Of a stretch of 5,162 nt of DNA, positions 1-5,162 are shown in pieces. The position numbers and the translations under genes were made by a program. The notes under the pieces are model-generated. The model did no database searches. It saw nothing but the letters and a program-made list of their open reading frames with translations, and was not told the DNA's origin. Location of the stretch: NCBI GenBank assembly GCA_005793295.1, contig SXSX01000069.1, forward strand, positions 1 through 5,162. Reading direction: 5' to 3'. Source of the stretch: Burkholderiales bacterium. GTDB lineage: Bacteria; Pseudomonadota; Gammaproteobacteria; Burkholderiales; Burkholderiaceae_C. The first letter of the stretch is position 1. Each line of letters starts with the position of its first letter.

Positions 1-1
1 A

Positions 2-1084
2 ACCGACTTTATGTACCACATGGCTAAAGCCCAATCTAAGCCAGTTGCGGATATCGAAATGGCTTCTGAAGTGCCCGGTAAAAAAGAACCCATTTTGCAG
101 CCGCAAGCCGATGAGCGCGATTACCTGCGTAGCCGTGAAATCATGAGCATGATTCGTGAAGAACTCGCAACCTTGCGCCGTGAGTTCAGCCTGAACCAAA
201 AAACCTCGGGCTGGGAAAGCAGTTTGAATCTCACACCGGAGGTCGAGGCCTTGTTGGCCTCGTTTACCCACTCGGGTATGCCCAACGGTTTGCGCACTTT
301 GCTGCTTGACACCGTCAAAGACATGAAAACCTCCCAAGAGGCATTGGCCGCAGTGAGAAGCCAGTTGGAGCAGGCCATGCGACGCCCCAGCGTGGCTTTC
401 CCGCAAAACGGCGTGCATCTGATTGCCGGTCCCACCGGCGCAGGTAAAACCATGATGGCATTACGCTTGGCTAGCTACGCGGCTGACCAAATTGGTAATG
501 AGAAAGTAGCCATCATTTGTTACAACGATGACCGCTTAGGCGCTTGGGAGCAGACTGAAGTCTTGGCTCGCCAAGCTGGAGTGGACTGTTTCCGCGCGGA
601 AAACAGCGCCGCACTGGGATCGGTTCTTAACAAATTGGCCGATCGCGGTTTAATTTTGATTGACACGGCGGGCGCCCAGGTGCCTGAGCGGGTCGCTGAA
701 ATTCAATCGATTTGCCCGGCTTGCGTGGTTCACGCTTTGGTCGCGGCCGATTCATCGTCGGCGACTTTGCGTCGTACTTTGTGTACTTCTGGAATCCGCT
801 GGAACAGCCTGATGGTAAGTAAGCTCGACGAGTCCGTCTTGCCTTGGCCGCTGGTTGAGTTTCTCTGCGATAATTTTTTATCTTTGTCGGCTGCAAGCGA
901 CGGAACCGACATGGCTTCACTGCGACGCGAATTGGGCGTGGGAGAGCTGGTAAATATGGCTTTGGCCCAAATATCACGCAATCCAGAGTCAGTGGCAAAA
1001 TCCCAGTGGGTCGACACGCAGCCGGCCGCGATGCCCCATTTCGCAACCGCATTCCTTGGTGGAGCGCGTGGGCCTTTCAACTGA
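2..1084 (+). CDS. flhF: Flagellar biosynthesis GTPase FlhF, 5'-truncated by the window edge
   Basis: FlhF is an SRP-family GTPase that marks the cell pole where a flagellum is built and helps recruit the first basal-body parts. The frame is open from base 2 and ends at TGA 1082-1084, giving 360 visible residues. The family's N-terminal domain is not visible, so the ATG at 11 is probably internal and the true start lies upstream. What is seen: a hydrophilic linker, a helical bundle (roughly bases 120-400), then the GTPase core with G1 GPTGAGKT (428-451), the DDRLGAWEQ substrate-loop motif (527-553), G3 DTAG (662-673), G4 SKLDE (818-832) and a late SDG (G5-like). G1 is followed by MM where SRP-type GTPases usually have TT, and G4 has Ser for the usual Thr. 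flhG follows after 19 bases, the standard pairing. The family call is firm; whether GTPase activity is normal is not known. Confidence 0.9.
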   Translation, partial: TDFMYHMAKAQSKPVADIEMASEVPGKKEPILQPQADERDYLRSREIMSMIREELATLRREFSLNQKTSGWESSLNLTPEVEALLASFTHSGMPNGLRTLLLDTVKDMKTSQEALAAVRSQLEQAMRRPSVAFPQNGVHLIAGPTGAGKTMMALRLASYAADQIGNEKVAIICYNDDRLGAWEQTEVLARQAGVDCFRAENSAALGSVLNKLADRGLILIDTAGAQVPERVAEIQSICPACVVHALVAADSSSATLRRTLCTSGIRWNSLMVSKLDESVLPWPLVEFLCDNFLSLSAASDGTDMASLRRELGVGELVNMALAQISRNPESVAKSQWVDTQPAAMPHFATAFLGGARGPFN

Positions 1085-1103
1085 GCATTTTTGTAAGTCA
1101 ATA

Positions 1104-1928
1104 ATGAAAAAGTCCAACCGTACAGAGGTCATCGGAGTCGCCAGCGGAAAAGGCGGCGTAGGAAAGACCACTGTGGCTGTCAATTTGGCGATTGCTTTGC
1201 GCAGTCTGGGTCACCGCGTCATGCTTTTTGATGCGGACTTGGGCTTGGCCAATTCCCAAATTGCGATGGGTTGCACCTGCCCGTTTAATTTAAGCCACTT
1301 TATGAGTGGTCAAAAAACCCTTCAAGAAATCACCGTCACCTCACGCCAAGGCGTGATCTTGGTTCCCGGTGCCTCGGGTGTGAAAGAAATGGCCTCGCTC
1401 AGCCGGGTTCAAACCTCGCACATCATTCAGGCCTTTAGCACACTCGAAGACGAAATTGATTACCTGATTGTCGATATGGCAGCGGGTATTTCCCCTTCTG
1501 TTTTGGCGTTTATGGCCGCCTGCCAGCGCCGTTACATCGTCGTGCGCGACGACCCGTCGTCGATCGCGGACGCCTACGGCACCATCAAAGTCTTGATCCA
1601 AGAATCCGACCTCAACGAAATCAACATCGTTCCCAATGCGGTTCAGAGCCAAGCCGACGGTCAAAACCTCTACAACCGCATTAACCAAGTTTGCGCCAAG
1701 TTCCTTAACCACACCACTGGCTACCTCGGCTCGATCGAGTACGACGAAATGGTGCAAGCTGCGCATAAAAAATACGAACCCGTGATGGAATTTGCCCCTC
1801 GCAGCGTTAGTGCCCGTGACTTTAAGCGCTTAGCCAAAGCCACGACCCAAATTCCACCCATCACCAATCTCGCTGGGGGCCTGCAATTTTTTGTGGAGCG
1901 GCTGGTACGCGCTCCTGACGCTGAGTAA
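1104..1928 (+). CDS. flhG: Flagellar number regulator FlhG (FleN/YlxH), MinD/ParA-type ATPase
   Basis: FlhG is a membrane-cycling MinD-like ATPase that limits flagellar number, acting with FlhF and, in some bacteria, on the flagellar master regulator. The 274-residue protein shows the deviant Walker A with signature lysine (GKGGVGKTT, residues 15-23, K16 and K21), the DADLGLAN switch (43-50) and the Walker B/switch II segment VDMAAGIS (123-130; relatives usually have DTAAG or DTGAG). The C-terminal LQFFVERLVRA could form the amphipathic membrane helix known in this family. I chose ATG 1104 because the ATPase fold begins within ten residues of it. In-frame TTG 1056 and GTG 1059 or 1068 would overlap flhF and add sequence unlike the family. 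No strong ribosome binding site precedes 1104, so translation may be coupled to flhF. Only 14 residues precede the P-loop, so the DQAxxLR motif known to activate FlhF elsewhere is absent. Confidence 0.93.
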   Translation: MKKSNRTEVIGVASGKGGVGKTTVAVNLAIALRSLGHRVMLFDADLGLANSQIAMGCTCPFNLSHFMSGQKTLQEITVTSRQGVILVPGASGVKEMASLSRVQTSHIIQAFSTLEDEIDYLIVDMAAGISPSVLAFMAACQRRYIVVRDDPSSIADAYGTIKVLIQESDLNEINIVPNAVQSQADGQNLYNRINQVCAKFLNHTTGYLGSIEYDEMVQAAHKKYEPVMEFAPRSVSARDFKRLAKATTQIPPITNLAGGLQFFVERLVRAPDAE

Positions 1929-1936
1929 GCACACCC

Positions 1937-2686
1937 ATGGCTTCAACCCGCTTATACGAAGAGGTTCATAACGACAGCGAAGCGCTGGTTATGGCCCATC
2001 TTGGCATGGTCAAGCGGGTGGCCTTGCATCTCAAAGTTCGAATTCCGCCCTTTATGGAGCTCGACGAACTCATCCAAGTGGGCATGATCGGGCTCTTGGA
2101 AGCCGCCCGTGCGTTCAAGCCGGCCAAGGGCATTGAGTTTGAAAGTTTTGCCTTAAGCCGCGTGCGTGGTGCGATTTTGGACGAAGTACGCCAACTGTCT
2201 TACTTGCCCCGTTCTGCGGTTGCCTTTAACAAATCCGAAAACATGGCGACTAACGCTTTGGCCAGTGAGCTCGGGCGAGCGCCAACCCAGTCTGAACTAG
2301 CCGACCATATGGGCGATGACCTTGAAGAGTTTCAAAAGAAGCGCGGTAACGCCAAGCGTTTTGAGACCTTCTCTATGGAAATCATGACCGATGAAGTCTT
2401 GGGCATTGCCGACGACCGCTCGCGCCAGCCCGATGCGATTGTGGAACACCAAGACTTTATGCGGGCCGTCACGGAAGCGATTGCCGAATTGCCTGAGCGC
2501 GATCAGCTGTTGATGTCGCTGTATTACGTTGAAGAGCTCAATTTGAAAGAAATTGGAGAAACCTTAGGGGTCTCCGAGTCCCGAATCAGCCAACTTTTAA
2601 CCGCCATTGTCAAAAAGCTGCGCTTGAGCTTGCAAATTGAAGACAAAACGGCCAAAACAAACGCCCCTCGCCATGCAAAATTTTGA
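1937..2686 (+). CDS. fliA: RNA polymerase sigma factor FliA (sigma-28, flagellar late-gene sigma)
   Basis: FliA directs RNA polymerase to late flagellar, motility and chemotaxis promoters, and is normally held by the anti-sigma factor FlgM until the hook is complete. The 249-residue protein is about the usual length and collinear with E. coli FliA. Region 2 spans about residues 15-92: VRIPPFMELDELIQVGMIGLLEA, then FESFALSRVRGAILDEVR and the LPRS ending typical of FliA. Region 3 is about 95-145 (ELGRAPTQSELADHM). Region 4 is about 185-233, with LPERDQLLMSLYYVEEL and the helix-turn-helix LKEIGETLGVSESRISQ at 203-219. The start at ATG 1937 lies 8 bases after the flhG stop with no clear ribosome binding site, which suggests coupled translation. 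flgM is not in the window. The next gap holds a promoter of exactly the type this sigma factor reads. Confidence 0.96.
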   Translation: MASTRLYEEVHNDSEALVMAHLGMVKRVALHLKVRIPPFMELDELIQVGMIGLLEAARAFKPAKGIEFESFALSRVRGAILDEVRQLSYLPRSAVAFNKSENMATNALASELGRAPTQSELADHMGDDLEEFQKKRGNAKRFETFSMEIMTDEVLGIADDRSRQPDAIVEHQDFMRAVTEAIAELPERDQLLMSLYYVEELNLKEIGETLGVSESRISQLLTAIVKKLRLSLQIEDKTAKTNAPRHAKF

Positions 2687-2700
2687 CAAGCCCAAAGTGC

Positions 2701-2727
2701 TCAAGTTTTTAGAAAATGCGCCGATAT
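2701..2727 (+). promoter_or_regulatory. Sigma-28 (FliA) promoter for fliS
   Basis: The -35 element TCAAGTTT (2701-2708), an 11-base spacer and the -10 element GCCGATAT (2720-2727) match the E. coli sigma-28 consensus TAAAGTTT-N11-GCCGATAA at 14 of 16 positions, with exact spacing. It sits in the gap between fliA and fliS. Transcription would start near 2734, about 29 bases before the fliS ATG. fliS is a late gene in known systems, so both position and logic fit. Transcripts might continue into motAB, but a hairpin at 3241 could reduce this. Confidence 0.85.
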
Positions 2728-2749
2728 CTACTGTGTACACCAACCCAGT

Positions 2750-2755
2750 AGGAGA
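2750..2755 (+). promoter_or_regulatory. Ribosome binding site that fixes the fliS start
   Basis: AGGAGA lies 7-8 bases before ATG 2763 and is the best Shine-Dalgarno match in the window. The frame is open further upstream (TTG 2637, ATG 2673), but those starts have no such site, overlap the fliA end and would place the sigma-28 promoter inside the gene. The site therefore decides the start at 2763. Confidence 0.85.
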
Positions 2756-2762
2756 TACCGAC

Positions 2763-3179
2763 ATGCGAGTGCAGTTCAAAGCAATGGAGTCATACGGCTC
2801 AGACAACTTGGCTTCCCAGGCGTCAGTGGCAAACAACGTGGCCCTGATTCAAATGCTTTTTGACGGCTTGATTGATGCAGTCGTCGCCGCCCAAGGCCAT
2901 ATGGCGCATAACGCGATCCAAGAAAAAGGCAAGTGCATTGCCCGCGCCAGCCGCATTGTGATTGGTTTGCAAGGGGTCTTGGACTTCAACAAAGGCGGCG
3001 ATCTGGCCCGCAATTTGAATGATTTGTATACCTATGTCACGCGCCGTTTGATTCATGCGAACGCGCACAACGATATTGAAGCTTTGAAAGAAGTGCACGG
3101 TTTGATGACCGAGATTCGCACAGCCTGGCAAGAAGTGCCGGCCCTGTTGCCAACTCGCGCCATCGAGCAAGTGCATTAA
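2763..3179 (+). CDS. fliS: Flagellin secretion chaperone FliS
   Basis: FliS binds the C-terminus of newly made flagellin in the cytoplasm, stops it polymerising early and hands it to the flagellar export gate. The 138-residue, all-helical protein has the family's length and hallmarks. These are an N-terminal Y11 region, VALIQMLFDGLIDAV (26-40, matching the LxLYDG core), a second helix KGKCIARASRIVIGLQGVLDF, GGDLARNLNDLYTYVTRRLIHAN (78-100, the most conserved stretch), and a final helix ending in a RTAW motif (119-122). The start follows the strong AGGAGA site at 2750. A near-consensus sigma-28 promoter stands directly upstream. Its setting between fliA and motA is unusual, since fliS commonly adjoins fliD or a flagellin gene, and neither is in the window. 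The family call rests on motifs only. Confidence 0.9.
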   Translation: MRVQFKAMESYGSDNLASQASVANNVALIQMLFDGLIDAVVAAQGHMAHNAIQEKGKCIARASRIVIGLQGVLDFNKGGDLARNLNDLYTYVTRRLIHANAHNDIEALKEVHGLMTEIRTAWQEVPALLPTRAIEQVH

Positions 3180-3240
3180 CCGCCCAAAACGGGTCGCAGC
3201 CGTGGGGCTGTGGGCTGTGAATGGGGAAGGTTTTTATGCG

Positions 3241-3261
3241 GGCCACTTTCGAGTGGCCTTT
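3241..3261 (+). terminator. Possible weak terminator or 3'-end hairpin after fliS
   Basis: A perfect 7-base stem, GGCCACT (3241-3247) with AGTGGCC (3252-3258), encloses the tetraloop TTCG and is followed by TTT and then ACA. The stem and loop look stable and lie 61 bases after the fliS stop. The T-run is short for an intrinsic terminator, so it may be leaky or serve only as a stabilising 3' end. Confidence 0.45.
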
Positions 3262-3264
3262 ACA

Positions 3265-3294
3265 GGTTGGTATATTCCTTGGGAATCATCAACC
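3265..3294 (+). repeat. Imperfect inverted repeat (hairpin or operator) upstream of motA
   Basis: The outer arms GGTTGGT (3265-3271) and ATCAACC (3288-3294) pair over seven positions, one of them G-T. The inner arms ATTCC (3274-3278) and GGAAT (3282-3286) pair perfectly around TTG. A small internal loop separates the two stems (AT against C). The repeat ends 18 bases before the motA ATG and overlaps the candidate extended -10. It could be a protein-binding operator or an RNA stem in the motA leader. Confidence 0.55.
3268..3276 (+). promoter_or_regulatory. Candidate extended -10 (housekeeping sigma) promoter for motAB
   Basis: TGGTATATT combines the extended -10 TGn element with TATATT, which matches TATAAT at 5 of 6 bases. 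No good -35 lies 17 bases upstream (TTCGAG). It would start transcription near 3283, about 30 bases before the motA ATG, right after the possible terminator. No sigma-28 or correctly spaced sigma-54 promoter was found in this gap. This is a weak candidate because short AT-rich matches arise by chance. Confidence 0.3.
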
Positions 3295-3301
3295 GTCCTT
3301 T

Positions 3302-3306
3302 AGGGA
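3302..3306 (+). promoter_or_regulatory. Ribosome binding site for motA
   Basis: AGGGA lies 6 bases before ATG 3313 and supports that start. The preceding CCTT (3297-3300) could pair with part of it. Confidence 0.65.
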
Positions 3307-3312
3307 ACTACT

Positions 3313-4176
3313 ATGTTTGGCATCGTTGGAATCATCTTCTTGAATGTCTGCGTCTTCGGCAGCTTTATTGTCGGCGGCGGAAGTTTGGCCCCTTTTATTC
3401 ACGCCGCTCCCATTGAAGGTTGGTGTATCTTGGGTTCAGCCATCGGCGGCATGTTGATCGGTAACAGCCCAGACGTTGTTAAAGCCGTATTCGCCGGAAT
3501 TGGTCGCACCTTCAAGGGCGCCAAGTACCACAAGGACGACTACCTCAATACCATTTTCTGCGTTTCTAAAGTCATGAAGGTTCTCAAAAGTGAGGGCGCT
3601 GTGGCCTTGGAAGCCCACATCGAAACCCCAGAATCAAGCGCAATTTTTAGCGAATATCCCAAAATTTTGGCGGACCACGCTTTGTTGCACCTCATCACCG
3701 ACACTGTGCGTTTGATGGTGGTGTCGCAGGGAACCTTAAGCCCCATGGCGGTCGAAGAGGTCATGGACAGTTCGATCAAATCACACCACCACGACGAGCT
3801 TAAAGCCTCGGATGCGATTGCCACATTGGCTGGCGCATTGCCTGCGCTGGGTATCGTTTCCTGCGTTATGGGCGTGGTGAAAACCATGGAACAGATTGAC
3901 CAACCCCCTGCAATTTTGGGCGGCTTGGTGGGCGCGGCGCTGGTGGGAACGTTCATTGGCGTTTTCTTGGCGTACGGATTTTTTGAGCCCTTTGCCAAAC
4001 GCTTGGCGCAAATCATTGAAGACGAAGCTTGTATGTACGGCGTCGTCAAACAAATCATTATTGGAACCATGCACGGCCACCCCATGCCTTTGATTTTGGA
4101 AGCCGCTCGCGTGTGTATCAGCCACCATAACCAGCCCAGCTTTGCCGAAGTCTTTGATGGATTGCGAGGCAAATAA
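3313..4176 (+). CDS. motA: Flagellar motor stator protein MotA (proton channel subunit)
   Basis: MotA is the inner-membrane stator subunit that, with MotB, turns proton flow into torque on the FliG ring. The 287 residues are close to E. coli MotA (295) and align without gaps through the key parts. There are four likely membrane helices at about 1-21, 34-52, 172-192 and 201-222, with a large cytoplasmic loop between helices 2 and 3. K92 aligns with E. coli Arg90 (charge kept) and E100 with Glu98; these residues contact FliG in E. coli. P177 aligns with Pro173 and P226 with Pro222, the conformational prolines near the channel. YPKILADH and GALPALGIVSCVMGVVKTM are family blocks. The ALEAHIE and SHHHDEL segments resemble alphaproteobacterial MotA. 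The start has an AGGGA site 6 bases upstream, and motB follows after 2 bases. MotA/PomA family membership is certain; the proton-type call is inferred from closeness to MotA. Confidence 0.96.
   Translation: MFGIVGIIFLNVCVFGSFIVGGGSLAPFIHAAPIEGWCILGSAIGGMLIGNSPDVVKAVFAGIGRTFKGAKYHKDDYLNTIFCVSKVMKVLKSEGAVALEAHIETPESSAIFSEYPKILADHALLHLITDTVRLMVVSQGTLSPMAVEEVMDSSIKSHHHDELKASDAIATLAGALPALGIVSCVMGVVKTMEQIDQPPAILGGLVGAALVGTFIGVFLAYGFFEPFAKRLAQIIEDEACMYGVVKQIIIGTMHGHPMPLILEAARVCISHHNQPSFAEVFDGLRGK
4166..4169 (+). promoter_or_regulatory. Ribosome binding site for motB inside the motA end
   Basis: GAGG lies 9 bases before ATG 4179 and within the last motA codons. With the 2-base gap it points to coupled translation, and it supports the start that gives MotB its long acidic N-terminus. 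Confidence 0.6.
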
Positions 4177-4178
4177 GC

Positions 4179-5162
4179 ATGGCGACAGCTGAAGCGGGAC
4201 CCGCTGAGCCGGACGACTTGCCGACACCGCCTGCCGAAGCAGTCGCACCGGCCGGTTCTCCCGAAGAGGGCGCTGAAAGCGCCGCTCCTGAAGCCGAGGC
4301 ACTCGCGCCAATTATTGTTAAGAAGATTGCTGCCGGTCACGGCGGAGCCCACGGCGGCGCTTGGAAAATTGCGCTCGCTGACATGATGACGGCGATGATG
4401 GCCTTCTTCTTGTTGATGTGGATTTTGGGTGCCACCAATGACTCGCAGCGTAAAAGTGTGGCCGATTACTTCAAGCCCACCTCCCAAAGTCAAATCACCA
4501 TGGGCGCGCTCGCTGGCTCCAATGGTATTTTGGGTGGTCGCTCCATCATTGACCCTGACGGTTTTCCCTATACCGCGAAACAAACTGCAGCCTTGGAGCG
4601 TTTAACGCCCCGCTCTGAAGGTGGTCCGACCGAAAACGACCCCTCACCCAACAGCGAAAACGCCCGCGACAACGACGCCAAAACCCAAAAACAATCCCCC
4701 GGCCAAGGCCAAGGATCATCTGACGGAGAAGGTTCAGGCGCCGGAGCGGGAACGGCAGCGGCTGACAACGCCAACTTCGAGAAGCTAGAAAAAGAAGTGA
4801 AAGCCCAGCTCGCGGACAATCCCAACTTCGATCAAATTAAAGACAAAGTTCAGTTTGTGCGTGACAAAGAAGGACTGCGCATTGAAGTCATCGATAAAGC
4901 CGATTTCTCGATGTTCCCCTCCGGAACCACTAAGCTGCAGCCCCAGGCTAAAGCGTTGTTAGCAGAGATCGCAAAAACATTGGCTGCGATGCCCAACAAG
5001 GTGAGCGTACGCGGCCATACCGACAGCGTTCCTTTTGCCCGCGACGGACGCAACAACTGGTCGCTCTCCGCCGAACGGGCAGAAACCACGCGCTCTGTGC
5101 TTCAAAAAAGTGGCATCAAAGAAGCGCGATTTACCCAAATTGAAGGCGTAGCCGACAGCGCG
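4179..5162 (+). CDS. motB: Flagellar motor stator protein MotB, 3'-truncated by the window edge
   Basis: MotB pairs with MotA, carries the proton-binding aspartate and anchors the stator to peptidoglycan. The frame runs open from ATG 4179 to the window end, giving 328 residues with no stop. Parts in order: an acidic Ala/Pro/Glu-rich tail (1-44), IIVKK and a Gly/His-rich stretch (45-61), one membrane helix WKIALADMMTAMMAFFLLMWIL (62-83, in two parts around D68), a likely plug region (about 89-100), and a long Gly/Gln/Ser-rich linker (about 145-195). Last comes an OmpA-like domain from about 224, with MFPSGTTKLQP, GHTDSVPF (279-286) and NNWSLSAERA (292-301), which are peptidoglycan-binding signatures. 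D68 aligns with E. coli Asp32. The sequence stops near the motif that reads GxADT in relatives (here GVADS), so only the domain's last part is missing. L66 and M69 replace the Tyr and Phe that flank the aspartate in E. coli. Confidence 0.95.
   Translation, partial: MATAEAGPAEPDDLPTPPAEAVAPAGSPEEGAESAAPEAEALAPIIVKKIAAGHGGAHGGAWKIALADMMTAMMAFFLLMWILGATNDSQRKSVADYFKPTSQSQITMGALAGSNGILGGRSIIDPDGFPYTAKQTAALERLTPRSEGGPTENDPSPNSENARDNDAKTQKQSPGQGQGSSDGEGSGAGAGTAAADNANFEKLEKEVKAQLADNPNFDQIKDKVQFVRDKEGLRIEVIDKADFSMFPSGTTKLQPQAKALLAEIAKTLAAMPNKVSVRGHTDSVPFARDGRNNWSLSAERAETTRSVLQKSGIKEARFTQIEGVADSA

Noticed and set aside
1056..1103. Longer FlhG starting at TTG 1056 inside flhF
   Set aside because: The extra 16 residues do not match the family and no ribosome binding site precedes the TTG. 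ATG 1104 places the ATPase fold at the expected point.
2676..2685. CAAAATTTTG perfect palindrome over the fliA stop
   Set aside because: It has no loop or following T-run, it lies in AT-rich sequence, and it partly encodes the last fliA codons. Chance occurrence is the simplest explanation.
2673..2762. Longer FliS starting at ATG 2673 (or TTG 2637), overlapping the end of fliA
   Set aside because: There is no ribosome binding site before either start, the added residues do not resemble FliS, and the sigma-28 promoter and strong AGGAGA site point to ATG 2763.
3197..3210. CAGCC/GGCTG hairpin soon after the fliS stop
   Set aside because: The stem is only five bases and no T-run follows it; the nearest is 20 bases on. 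It is too weak to call a terminator.
3254..3270. TGGC...TTGG in the fliS-motA gap as a sigma-54 promoter
   Set aside because: The spacing between the two elements is two bases too long and the second lacks the required GC, so it fails the sigma-54 rules.
3210..3416. Small + strand reading frame (68 codons) overlapping the start of motA
   Set aside because: Most of it is an out-of-frame reading of motA. It has no family resemblance, and the well-supported motA start lies inside it.
4461..4468. GCCGATTA inside motB resembling a sigma-28 -10 element
   Set aside because: No TAAA-type -35 lies at the right distance (TAAA is only about 6 bases upstream), and GCCGAT recurs in coding sequence as Ala-Asp codons, as also near 638, 746 and 4898.
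3540..4583. Long - strand open frame (347 codons) opposite motA and motB
   Set aside because: It is a shadow of two clear + strand genes. Its translation shows no coherent domain, and it spans the motA-motB junction.

Overview
The window is a single-strand block of polar-type flagellar genes, all read on the + strand: flhF (5' end outside the window), flhG, fliA, fliS, motA and motB (3' end outside). All six are recognisable from conserved motifs, and nothing on the - strand looks like a real gene. There is no RNA gene, mobile element, CRISPR array or phage signal. No stretch longer than about 130 bases lacks a coding region.

Organism: base composition is moderate, roughly half G+C by eye. 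The stator proteins read as alphaproteobacterial. MotA has the ALEAHIE-type loop with Lys where E. coli has Arg90, and a His-rich cytoplasmic segment. MotB has the IIVKK...HGGAWK lead-in and a YFxPTS...GILGG segment after its membrane helix. FlhF/FlhG beside FliA suggests polar flagella whose number and site are controlled by this GTPase/ATPase pair. My best inference is an alphaproteobacterium with a polar flagellum, for example a sphingomonad- or Rhodospirillales-like lineage. The genus cannot be named from the sequence alone.

Layout: positions 2-2686 hold a tight flhF-flhG-fliA unit with gaps of 19 and 8 bases. It encodes the placement GTPase, the number-control ATPase and the flagellar sigma factor (sigma-28). 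A 76-base gap follows and carries a near-consensus sigma-28 promoter (2701-2727), then a strong ribosome binding site for fliS, the flagellin export chaperone. After fliS, a 133-base gap holds a short hairpin that may be a weak terminator (3241-3261). It also holds an extended -10-like promoter candidate overlapped by an imperfect 30-base inverted repeat (3265-3294). Next comes motA-motB, separated by 2 bases, which encodes the proton-driven stator.

How the genes fit together: FlhF and FlhG would set where and how many flagella are built. FliA would be released when the hook is complete and would then transcribe late genes, including fliS right next to its own gene and perhaps motAB by read-through. 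FliS would guard flagellin before export, and MotA/MotB would power rotation. The window is an ordinary flagellar locus rather than a new system. The points worth a second look are regulatory sites in the two gaps, the position of fliS, an FlhG without room for the FlhF-activating motif, and an unusually long acidic N-terminus on MotB.
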